Source: Tetragonia tetragonoides (lineage: Eukaryota > Streptophyta > Magnoliopsida > Caryophyllales > Aizoaceae). From it: a stretch of DNA of 64,000 bases. The notes beneath the pieces are model-generated. The model was not told the origin of the DNA. It made no database searches and saw only the letters and a program-made list of their open reading frames with translations. The stretch lies in assembly GCA_038025085.1 (NCBI GenBank), contig CM076152.1:31251501-31315500 (forward strand), read 5' to 3'. The translations under genes and the position numbers were made by a program. Of the stretch, positions 22,049-33,186 are shown piece by piece; position 1 is the first letter of the stretch, and every line of letters starts with the position of its first letter.

Positions 22049-23196
22049 GGAAAATTCCACATGGTATCCCTTTACTTTTACCTTTTTCATTTGGTACCCA
22101 AAATATTTTTCTAAATCCAGGTAGTATTCTTGTACTTTTAAAAGTCTTTGCTCCGTGTCCATTATGCACTTTTTCCGTTATCTGTTTCTCTCGTTCCTAT
22201 TTTACCCTTAATGAAAAGCAATAAATTATGTATGAAACAACCCACCCCCAATTACCAACTTGACCACCATTATCGCCACCGCAACCCACGCACCTAAACC
22301 GCCCCTATTCTAGTCACACCCCAACCTCCATAACCACCACTACCCGAGCTCCACCCACGAAAACCGCCGCCAGAAACCACCACACCACCCCAAATCAGAA
22401 ACTTGCACCACCCACGAAAACCCATAAAGCATTACTACTTTGGAGACCCATCAGCCCAGTTCAAACCCACAACACCATTTCAATTACCACAAACCCCACT
22501 ATCGTCGTCCTCCCATCTGACCACCACTCGTATCTCCACAACTCACTCCGCCACCACCCCATTTTCGAAACCCCACAAGCACTGTCAACCCCCACAACCT
22601 AGAAATTCACCACCACAATTTCACCACCGCTGACCCCCACAACCCAGAAAATTCCTCAATAACCAATTGAGGAGATCTAAGTAATCCCTAGATCAATCTA
22701 TAATCACCGGTTGATTTCTTTGAAAACAATTGCTGCATTGTGATTATATGCTGATTGATTGCTTAGGCCTGTGATTATTGGGTTATATTGGTGCATTGTG
22801 ATGTGATCACTTGTTGGGTTATTTTGAGAAGCTAGGAGGTCGCCATGGGGCACTGGTGGTAATGGGTGGTGATTTGAGGAGAGAGAGAGGGAGAATGGGG
22901 TTTTGGTGGTGGTGGTGGTGTTTTTTTTTTGTTGAATTGGTGGCAGTGGTTTTTGATTTGAGGAGAGAGAGAGGGGGTAGTTTGGTCCAATTGTTATAAC
23001 AGAAGTATAAGAACAAACGGAAAAAATATAAACCAGTTGCTACGTCATCACAAAAAGGAATAATTAACGGAATAAGGGTATAATGGGCACGGAACAAAAA
23101 TATTTAAAAGTACAAGGATACCAACTGGATTCAGAAAAATATTTTGGGTACCAGATGAAAAAGCCAAAAGTAGAGGGATATCATGTAGAATTTTCC
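22049..23196. mobile_element. non-autonomous MULE with 9-bp target duplication
   Basis: Inverted ends GGAAAATTCCACATGGTATCCC and, reversed, GGAAAATTCTACATGATATCCC extend over about 140 bases. TTACTTTTT is duplicated on both sides (22040-22048 and 23197-23205). The paralogous empty site in unit C has a single TTACTTTTT at 40401-40409 with matching flanks. A 9-bp duplication with long TIRs is diagnostic of Mutator-like elements. The interior is Pro/Thr-coding-like and purine-rich but has no transposase. Confidence 0.92.
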
Positions 23197-23205
23197 TTAC
23201 TTTTT

Positions 23206-24129
23206 ATTTATATGGATGTATTTTTTATACTAAATTTTACTTTTTTTTTTTTTTTTTGAGGGGTACTAAATTTTACTTAGTAAGATGAAGTTTATGGTTG
23301 GATGTGTGTTTGTTAGTTGGTGATTAACAGTTCAAATATAGTTTAATTACCAGGTTTCTAAGCTCACTTGTCACTCTCTAATTTTATCGACTATAAATTT
23401 CTTGTTCAAAGTGCAATGCCAAGTCATTCCAGTCGCCGGAAAATTTTGGCCGGAGGGCAGGGAATGTTATTTAATTGGCGAAAAACACAAGTTTGTGGTA
23501 AAAGCGCAATTGGTGAAAGTTTGTGTTATTAATCGTAACGAAGTGAAATTCTGTGTTATTTTCACCAATTTTTCCCATGATAACTACCAATAATACTTTG
23601 AAGAGTATATCACAACTAAGGTGGGACTTTCGCCTACTATTGAGATGTTTTTGTCAATTTCTTCTACAGAACCTCTGATAAAGCACTATACTTTCCAATG
23701 CTAGAGTGAAAAGAGCTTGATGGGGCTTGTGTTTTTCGAAATAGAAAGTATGAATATTGATCGATTAGCTTTATGGTCTCTTTGTAATGTTAATCAGAGC
23801 ATTCCCATCCAAATGTAATAGAGTATTAGACAAGACACTTTGAGTTTAAATTTATGAAATTTTCAGATTTTAACTAGAAATCGGTTAACCACTATATCGC
23901 CCTTAGCTCTTCTATATACCTTATGTTAATGCAGCTTGTTTTAGCAATTGATTTTATTTGTACAAAGATACAAATAATCATTGTTTCAATTTGAACTAGG
24001 GCCTAATATCATGCATTGAGCTGTATATTGCCTACCACATTGTGTTTGAATAGCCACTCAGGTCAAGCTGGGATTTCTATTCAAATAAAGAAATTATGTA
24101 TGATCATATGGCCTACGCCTGCCTTGTTG
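23206..24129. other. unit B leader, non-coding
   Basis: Aligns closely with 40410-41110 in unit C and more loosely with 3600-4400 in A. No intact gene. Confidence 0.5.
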
Positions 24130-24169
24130 AAGTTTCACTGACCTTTTTAATTTTTTCTTATGGCTGCTG

Positions 24170-24340
24170 CTGCCACGGTTATGCAGAACGCGAGCTACGT
24201 CTCAAGGTTAAGTCATCGTTGGTTGGGTCTCAGGGCTGAGCAGGGTTACAAGAACTGAAACATACTTCATCCCCGAATGAACATTTGCTCGTTTCAGTAA
24301 GTTCATGCGTCTTAAGTTTCTGCATCTTGGAGAAAACTTA
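24170..24340 (+). pseudogene. LRR receptor-like kinase remnant (unit B)
   Basis: Contains the same TTGGTTGGGTCTCAGGGCT and FMRLKFLHLGENL blocks as unit A (4670-4790), then breaks off. Only a scrap remains. Confidence 0.5.
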
Positions 24341-24436
24341 GGACTGGAGTACAGTACTTATATGGTTCAGAAACCTTCAGAAATGTCCCACATTGATAAA
24401 CCAGCAAGTGAAGAATATGTTTTTAAGACACTGAGT

Positions 24437-25475
24437 CGGAGTAGAAGAGTACGACCTTACTTGAACAGGATCTGTTCTATAGGCTCGTACCTCTGTATCC
24501 TTGAGTTCTAAGGAGACAGGAAACCAAGCTCTGATTAACAGCCACCCTTTGATTCATCGAGTCAATGGTGCAGTAGAGGATTGTTCCCAGCTCCGCAATG
24601 GTTTTCTGACAGACTCAAACTTTTTTTACCCATATATTTTACCTTCAACTCTTTTGACACAATCAGGCTATGTATTGATTAGCTTAGCAAGAACTTACTT
24701 TTGACACAGATCCTGTTCAAGTAAGGTCGTACTCTTCTACTCCGCTCGTACCTCTGTATCCTTGAGTTCTAAGGAGACAGGAAACCAAGCTCTGATTAAC
24801 AGCCACCCTTTGATTCATCGAGTCAATGGTGCAGTAGAGGATTGTTCCCAGCTCCGCAATGGTTTTCTGACAGACTCAAACTTTTTTTACCCATATATTT
24901 TACCTTCAACTCTTTTGACACAATCAGGCTATGTATTGATTAGCTTAGCAAGAACTTGTTTGCTAAATATGTCATCAAAGACACTTCCCATCTCAAATGG
25001 CACACATGACATTGTCAAAGTTGTGAAGCTGGAGCTCGTAAAGTTTTAAGCATCTACGAAGAAACTACTTTGCAGTTGCCATACTGTCATCCAACTAATC
25101 AACACTAGACTGAAGACCAGAAGGCAAAAAGCGCATGGTGCTGCTAGTAGAGGATCGTTCCCAGCTCCACAATGTGGGTTTGTGATGGTCGCACGTTTTT
25201 CTGACAGACTCAAACTTTTTTTACCCATATATTTTACCTTCAACTCTTTTGATACAATCAGGCTATGTATTGATTAGCTTAGCAAGAACTTGTTTGCTAA
25301 ATATGTCATCAAAGACACTTCCCATCTCAAATGGCACACATGACATTGTCAAAGTTGTGAAGATGGAGCTCGTAAAGTTTTAAGCATCTACGAAGAAACT
25401 ACTTTGCAGTTGCCATACTGTCATCCAACTAATCAACACTAGACTGAAGACCAGAAGGCAAAAAGCGCGTGGTGC
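24437..25475. repeat. nested direct and inverted local repeats in unit B
   Basis: A ~215-base block beginning CTCGTACCTCTGTATCCTTG occurs at 24483 and 24743. A block of about 180 bases beginning TGTTTGCTAAATATGTCATC occurs at 24957 and 25289. The CCCATATATTTTACCTTCAA segment occurs three times. The 40 bases at 24437-24476 reappear inverted at 24708-24745. Units A and C carry only single copies of the pieces. Confidence 0.85.
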
Positions 25476-25860
25476 TGCTAGTAGTCCTGCTGGTGTACGT
25501 GTCCTAGGCGGCTAGGCCTAGATTCGGGCTTCAAGGATAAACTGCAGAACCTCTGAGAAAGCAGTGTTCTTGTCCAATGCTAGAGAGAAAGGAAGTGAAA
25601 ACTTCAAAATTCAGTAGTAACTTGGTAACTAAAAATGACCTCATGGTTTATATCTGTTCTAGGGCTCCCATTGACTCATTCAGCCGTATAATGTCTAGCA
25701 CATTTCATTTCAATTGCTACTCAGACCATGAGCCTTTGTTGTTAGGTTTGATCCTTTATTCGCCATCTGCGCTTGTGATTCATGGAAAGCTTATGAGGCT
25801 GCTATTACTTGAGCTCAAACTGGAAGCTAAATTATTGTTCTGAATGATTTCTTTGTGCAG
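25476..25860. other. unit B non-coding stretch
   Basis: Aligns with 5845-6372 of unit A with a deletion. No gene. Confidence 0.45.
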
Positions 25861-25918
25861 GTATGATGAGTTCATGTCGAGGGAGCTTGTGGAAAGGCCG
25901 ACAAACCAAAGGGTTATG
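25861..25918 (+). pseudogene. 58-base exon-like block (unit B)
   Basis: Same block as 6373-6430 with acceptor-like TTTGTGCAG and donor-like GTAATG kept. The frame stays open with few changes. Confidence 0.45.
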
Positions 25919-26491
25919 GTAATGTAGCTTTCTAAATTCTTCCACTGTCTTCATGACTACTTTATTGCACAGAGGTTTCTTCTGCCTTTAGATGAAGTTG
26001 GCTTACCTGCTTTCGTGAGTTAATGATGTGTGGCTGTACCATTGTGTTTCTACTTTCCTTTTATCACTATATCTAAGGTTTCTTGGATAGTGGGACTTAT
26101 TTTCATGAGTAGTAAACACCTATGTTACTCGGACTCGGGTACAAGTGTCGGACACTGCTACGTGTCTAGGTGTCAGACTCGGCCATTTTCTGTAATCCTG
26201 AGATATTTTGGCCTAAAATGAAGTGTCAAGCGTCCATACTCCATAACCCATGTCGGAGTGTCAAGGATCAGACACGGGAACTTAAGGTGAAATGAAGAGT
26301 CACACTAGTTTTGTAAGATTGCTCAATTACTGGTCTTTTTGTTGTCCTCATTCCTTAATAAGCTCATCTTACATGCAGATCTATCAAAACTCAGTAGTTA
26401 AATAGCAAAGTAGAGTATGCTTACATATCTCTGGTATGTTACAAGTTCCCTTATAAGTGTTGAGGACTTTTTATCAGTCATCAGACATAGA

Positions 26492-26522
<31 letters not shown>

Positions 26523-27572
26523 GCCGATGATTATCTTGTCAGCTAGATCAATAGTGCGAAGAACAGATTGACACACCTTATTGAAGGATGTTATCTTTTT
26601 CAACCAGAATGGGGCAAATGCATTACTATGAAAGCGATTTTGAATCTGACACCCTGAAAGAAACAGCTACTTAATATATAAGGAAAGAGTTAAGTTCCAT
26701 TTGGGAAAATTCCTGCCAATATGTTGAAAGCAAAATCTTCTTTCTTAAAAAAACCAAGAAATAGGTTAAAGAGTACATAGAAGAGGGACATGCGTAGATC
26801 AGTTTCTCAGTACCTGCACTCTAGTAGTGAGCCTAAGTTACTTGAGGTCTGTATCACCTACAAAGTGTGAGAATTCCTTCATTTTACCGTTGACATCGAA
26901 AACTTCTACACAAAGGTGTCTCTAATTTTCCCAAGAATACTAAAAATAAAGGACTACATGGGCTTTATAATTTGGAAACCCCTGTTAGCTGCTTCATTTC
27001 GCCATCAAGTACAGGAAAATTTGAAGTATGAATAGTTAATGCAACTAAATACTTGAAATACTTGTTATGTCATTTGGTATTGATAATAACATTAGTGCCC
27101 TTTGTTTAATTTGTTGAACAAGTCATGTATGAGTGACGAGGATAACCACTGCTCATACGTGTCTCAACTCTTAAGCATCGGCAACAAATGGCATCATAAT
27201 TCACTTCAGTCGGGGTAGGTAAATCATTTCCTCGTTTATTATGCTGTACAGTTTCTATGTTTATATACAGGTGAGCTAAAAAATGTAAGGAGAAGCTACT
27301 CTAACAAGCTCATAACAAACTCTAACTAGCTAAAAGCGAAAAGGTCGCGGGGCAGATATCTTAATTTGATCGGTATTTCATCTGTTCTTCCGAAATCCCT
27401 CGAGACTTCAAACCTATTTAAGCAGACTCAGCAGTCTTTTTGCTTTCTGCTATCGTTCCACTCCCTTCTTTTACTGGCTGCTTACCATGGGGGAGTAGGG
27501 GGACCTTATTATAAATAGCGTTTGTGTTTGGAATGTCTTTCTGCTTAATTTGCGATCTGATTATCTATGCAG
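25919..27572. other. unit B intron-like/non-coding DNA
   Basis: Includes an A-run of about 27 at 26494-26520 where unit A has five A residues, and the 470-base stretch missing from A (26830-27295). No coding region. Confidence 0.45.
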
Positions 27573-27647
27573 CATGTTACTGCTGAAGACACAGCGCGCG
27601 CCATGGTTAAGCAAGCTGAAGACACATACAGCACGCGCCATTGTAAG
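27573..27647 (+). pseudogene. exon-like block (unit B)
   Basis: Starts after CTATGCAG and reads HVTAEDTARAMVKQAED, then departs from the other copies (ACACATACAGCACGCGCC). Its 3' half is rearranged, so this copy is probably dead. Confidence 0.45.
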
Positions 27648-27817
27648 GTCTGCATGTAAATTCTTATGCTTTCTTCAGTTTTGCACAAAAATCATCTTTA
27701 TTTAGAAAAGGTATCTTAAGTCATACTATATGATAGAGCAATCTACAACAACGAAATGGTGAGTTCACATTTCCCTTTCCATTATTCCTATCTTCAGATT
27801 TCTTTGCCTGATATCTA

Positions 27818-27870
27818 GTCCCACATCGATGGGAAAGGTAATGCCAACCTATGGACCATCATATTTAATT
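27818..27870 (+). promoter_or_regulatory. snRNA promoter of U5-B
   Basis: Perfect USE GTCCCACATCG at 27818-27828 and ATATTTAA at 27861-27868, a gap of 32 bases, which is Pol II snRNA spacing. Confidence 0.85.
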
Positions 27871-27894
27871 CTTGCAACTACTTCTACCTTCCTC

Positions 27895-28012
27895 ACGCAG
27901 CCACGCATTGAGCACAAAGCGAACTATTCTTTCGCCTTTTACTAAAGAATACCGTGTGCTCGCTGCATTTGAGTGGCATACGTTTATTTTTGAACGGAGC
28001 TCCCCTTGTGTG
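27895..28012 (+). ncRNA. U5: U5 spliceosomal snRNA, copy B
   Basis: Loop I TTTCGCCTTTTACTAAA and its closing stem are intact, and the outer stem GCCAC/GTGGC and the Sm site ATTTTTG are present. The 3' hairpin differs slightly from A (GAACGGAGCTCCCC instead of GAAGGGAGCTTCCC) but still pairs. With a perfect USE and TATA-like box this is the best U5 candidate for expression in the window. Confidence 0.9.
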
Positions 28013-28503
28013 GAGCTTCCAACAATGCCATTTTAATATTTTGGGTGCTTTAGTATCGATAATGCTGTTGGATATCCAATGAGATCGTCTATGTTTGTAT
28101 TCAAGTTCGCATTGATAACTATACTAGAGCACGTCTCGGAAATTTGCACTTCTTTCCAGTAAAGCACCTAACAACCTATGACGATATAAGTAGGCTTGGT
28201 TCCAGAAACAAAAAGCACCTGAGTAGGCTACCCAAGATTAATAGTAGTACAATATTACACAAGTTCATGTTCTATTTGCTTGGCATATATCTGCTTTACA
28301 AATCTGTTATTGTAATCATTTTAGCTATGACAAACAAATCACCCTACTATATCAATATCATGATCTTCATTAAGTGCTCTGACTACAGAGCAAAATGGAG
28401 ATGTAAATGTGTCCAGAAAATAAATGGTACTCCTACATCAGAATATATTAACCTCACCAAGTACTCTGTCTGTACTGTAACTAAGTTTGTTTAGGTTTAT
28501 TTT

Positions 28504-28638
28504 GGGCAGGGGCCGCGCGAACGCAGGTCCCGACTACCACAAATTATGACGTAGACTCTCCCACTTGGGGAGATCTTAGGGTGGTGCACCTCCTAAGTGC
28601 AATGGAAGCCACCATCCTAGGACATGAGTCTGCTTGAT
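28504..28638 (-). pseudogene. U1: U1 snRNA fragment, lacking the 5' end (unit B)
   Basis: Matches the complete U1 of unit C from its 3' terminal hairpin through the Sm site and the central stem-loops, but stops at 28638 where the 5' splice-site-pairing end and promoter should follow. The junction falls at TGAT shared by the two deletion borders (U1 CTTGAT and upstream TCATGATATGG), a microhomology deletion of about 180 bases. No promoter and no ACUUACCU, so non-functional. Confidence 0.88.
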
Positions 28639-29305
28639 ATGGTGCTCAATATATCGTTAATAACTTCATAGACATGGCTTTGCGAGGAGTATCTCCTTCA
28701 AAAACTTAACGAGCAACTTCATCATATTTGATGTTAAGGTACGTGAAATTCGTGCAAGGTTTATCAGTGAAACAATCAATTAATATGTCAATGACTTCGA
28801 CATGACATAATGACAATAAGCTCTGTAGACTATTTCATGAAATTTTTCTTTCAATTAAGTTATGTAGATGAAATTGTGTTAGTCGATGCACTAGGAAATC
28901 AGAGAGTTCAGTAATGTAATAACATGATTGTAGCGTGGTTATCGTAGAAGATGGATTAAGATCTCCTTTGATTCTTGAAATACTTATGCTATTTTGGCTT
29001 AAAGACTTGTGCTTTTATGAGAGTTGGGCTATGTTTGGCACAAATAACTAGCATTTCAATAAAAGTTACCGCTTGAAGCTCGCATCTTGGTTTTGTTACT
29101 CTCCGCTTCTAAACAGTTTGCCAGATTACTTTTAGTCTACAACTACAACTAGTTTTGTGAAAATTATCCCTTCAAACTTATTAGCATTTCGTAACAAACT
29201 TTAGCAGTTTTGTACTAATTTCTTTCCTTTATTAGCATTTGATAGGTACAACTAGTTCTGCCACACCTAGCCTTGTTCATGGTTTTTGTATTACTTATTC
29301 ACTTA
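28639..29305. other. unit B spacer
   Basis: Non-coding; aligns with 8911-9560 (A) and 50292-50700 (C). Confidence 0.5.
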
Positions 29306-30337
<1,032 letters not shown>

Positions 30338-30674
30338 TTAAGTTCCTGTTGATTGTTTAAAGCTCTTATTGTTTCTCGAGAGTACTTAATAAGATTTCTA
30401 TATGGGAGTGTCCTTGGAAAGACCCTAGACTAGATCAATAAGTTGTGTGTTCACTGGCTTTTTTTGTTATGTCACAAGCATTTAAATTGTGCTATTGGAC
30501 CTACGACTTATAAGTTCTTCCAACCATAGCATACAACTTTTGGGTCAAAAATTACTAAGCCCGGTAATACCTCACCTGAAATTACAATGAGAAATCTGAA
30601 CCCAATCTATTAACCCAATTTACCATGCCAAAAAAATTAAGTAACAAAAAGAAATAATTTAAATTATGAATTAG

Positions 30675-30870
30675 TGGGGCACGCCAAGCCCATGCAATAG
30701 TGCAAAGCATGGGCGACGCTCAAAAGCCTAGATAGCAAGCTACCTTGATAGGCTTTTCCCTTTAATAAATTAATTTAATATCAGTGTGGGCCATTGGCCC
30801 ACATATCAGATATTAAACTGATAAGAACAGATACTACACTTGATCTTAGCCAAAAGGCCGAGAAAGGTAT
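30675..30870 (-). ncRNA. U2: U2 spliceosomal snRNA (unit B)
   Basis: U2 pairs with the intron branch site and is the RNA of the U2 snRNP. On the minus strand the RNA starts ATACCTTTCTCGGCCTTTTG. It then has the stem IIa/branch-pairing region with GTGTAGTATCTGTTC (GUAGUA is the branch-recognition element), a perfect stem-loop GTGGGCCATTGGCCCAC, an A/U-rich Sm region, and stem-loops III and IV, the last being GCCCATGC/GCATGGGC. The length of 196 nt is normal for plant U2. The body appears intact. The USE is perfect, but no clear TATA lies at -30 (an A-rich run instead), so activity is uncertain. Confidence 0.92.
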
Positions 30871-30935
30871 AAGTTGCAATGAGAAGTGCAGCTTGCTTTT
30901 TTTTCTTTTCACACATCAACCACACATACATACAT

Positions 30936-30946
30936 CGATGTGGGAC
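30936..30946 (-). promoter_or_regulatory. USE of the unit B U2
   Basis: Reads GTCCCACATCG on the minus strand, a perfect match, at about -66 to -76. The -24 to -33 region is an A-run (AAAAAAAAG) rather than TATA; the unit C copy has AAATAAG there and a TTATAA further up. Confidence 0.85.
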
Positions 30947-31746
30947 TCTTTTAACCCGAGGAGCATATACCATCTTTAGGATATTGATTCATGGTGATAT
31001 GATCTTGGTTGGTATTTTCTTTTTATTATGCTCTTTAGTTTTGCTTTAGTTTTCTTTGTTTATGTGGGATCACGTTCCCATGCTTATTGTGCATCTACAA
31101 ACAGAGAGGATGATATTAATCCATTAAAAAGGTTACATGATTAAAAAGTACCGTCCCTATGAACACTTGGCTGCCACAAGACAACAATCTTTATGGTAAT
31201 TTTTATATAATATTAGTTTGCTGTGTATAGGAAGTTCATAGTAGACACAAATTTATTACTAATGGTACCGTGTTGGTACGCATATATTGTACATTATATT
31301 TTTGCTCGGAGGTGTCACATTTGCAATCTTTTTAAACAAGACTGAAATTAACCATTTTTGTTGAATTTGGATGATATTGATAATGATAAATAATTGATAT
31401 TTATCAAGCTAACATATATTGATTAGCTAAGTTTTGTATATCCAAGGAATCAAGAACGGAATCAAAATCTTTGTGATTTGATAATCTTAATGATGATGCA
31501 ATGAAGATCGATTCAAGAACAACGTGAATGAAGTTGGAAGTTGAAGTTTTACTGTTTACTATTAAACTTCAGGTACGAGAAGTTCATATTCAGTTGACAA
31601 GTTGGAAAGAAATCAAGATTATGGGCGGATAACTTTGGGAGTAACAGTCAGGAAACTTTGAACGCGTGCAAAAGTTCTATTGTATTATGAGTACTCGGTT
31701 TTCATACAACTATTTATTAAAACGATTTTAAAGACTTTAGCTTTGC
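30947..31746. other. unit B spacer after U2
   Basis: Aligns with 59787-60475 in unit C up to about 31365; its right part (from 31479) aligns with unit A from 10736. No gene. Confidence 0.5.
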
Positions 31747-31831
31747 AAACTAACCTCATTAAAAGCAAGGCTTGGGGAGAAAGTTTTCTCTCCCGGTGCA
31801 TGATTAGGCTTCCTACCTAACGTGCGCCTCC

Positions 31832-33186
31832 ATGGGTAACGGAGGGAAGAGGGGACGCCCTCCCAAGCAGAAGAAGACGGTGAGTCACCAATCTCCGATG
31901 GTGGATCGAACGCCGGCAAGCTCGTCGGACTCGGCTAGAATTGTTCGTAACCTTGACAGTGATCTACAATCAACCTTAGAGGAAGCTCTGGGGAATATTA
32001 GTGAGAGTTATGAGGAAGCCCGATGGAAGCAGTACCAGGACCATCACGCTCCGGCGATGGTGGCTGAACCTCGGCGAACTCAATCGTGGGCAGAAATTGT
32101 GGAATTGTGTGAAAGCTCCTTTCAATCAGGTAACCCAATTCGTGTTAACCCTTGGGAACATTTTGATGTTTCGAAGCTTAGAAATGCTGGATGTAAGCTT
32201 GATTTTATCCCCCCTGAGTATAAAGATGATATAGCTGTGGGTAAACTTGATTTTGATGATGTGAAATCTGAATTGCAATATTGGGAATCTGTTGTTGTTT
32301 GTCAAGTGTTAGGAGCTAATCCTCCCCTTCCTGTGTTTAGTGGATTCATACGCAAAATTTTGGGGAAGTTGGGTATTCATAAAATTATCCGCATGAGTAA
32401 TGGGTTGGTTGTGGTTCGTTTCACAACTGTTGCAAGTCGTGATGTTGTTATTCAATCCGAGATCAGCCATTTTGACTAGAAACCTGTAATTGTGCGCCCT
32501 TGGGCTGAGGATATGCAACATGATTTTACGGTTGAATCAGTGTCTGTCTGGGTTAAATTGCCTTTGTTAGATTGGAAGTATTGGAGTGCCAGCTCACTCA
32601 GTAAGATAGGGAGCACCCTTGGTACACCAATAATGGCGGATAAGGCCACTGAGGGTAAATCTGGGTTAGTTTTGCCAGGATACTACTTGATATGGAGATT
32701 CAAAAATCTGTCCCAGAGTTTGTGCATTTTGAAAATGATAAGGGAGATTTAATTCAGCAGAGGATTAAGTTTGAATGGAAGCCTATCCTATGTGATTTTT
32801 GTTCTGGGTATGGGCATACAGAAGCAGAATGCAAGAAAAAACACCCTAAGGTGTGGAGGCCTAAGCAACCTCTTGTGGTTCAGGCTGCTGTGGAGAATAA
32901 TGTGGAAATGACACATGTTGAGGTGGACAATGAACTGGATGAACTTCCTAAGCATTTGGAGCAGGTTGAAGACCTTGCTTCCCCTGCAAATGCTAATGCT
33001 TGGTCTGTACCTAGCAGAACTGGAAGGCAAGCTCAGACTCAAAAGGAGGGTCCTCAGATTAGCAATCCTTTTGCTGCTCTTGCAGCAGATGGTGATACAG
33101 TTTGTGAGAACCAAAATGTTGAGATACTTGGAGCAGGTGCACTTGGTGGGAATCCTTTGCTATCTGTAGCAAATGGATTTGGATAA
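31832..33186 (+). pseudogene. LINE ORF1 (DUF4283/zinc-knuckle type)
   Basis: RNA-binding chaperone ORF of plant L1 LINEs. It starts MGNGGKRGRPPKQKK (basic tail). A DUF4283-like region covers residues ~80-270 (WAEIVELCESSF, ILGKLGIHKIIRMSNGLVVV). A CCHC zinc knuckle CDFCSGYGHTEAEC (C-x2-C-x4-H-x4-C) lies near 32795-32836, followed by a Gln/Glu-rich tail. A TAG at 32477-32479 and a frameshift near 32685 break it. Its stop overlaps the ORF2 start by 14 bases. Confidence 0.85.

Noticed and set aside
24386..24400. Another GTCCCACATTG on the plus strand in unit B
   Set aside because: No TATA at the right distance and no snRNA downstream.
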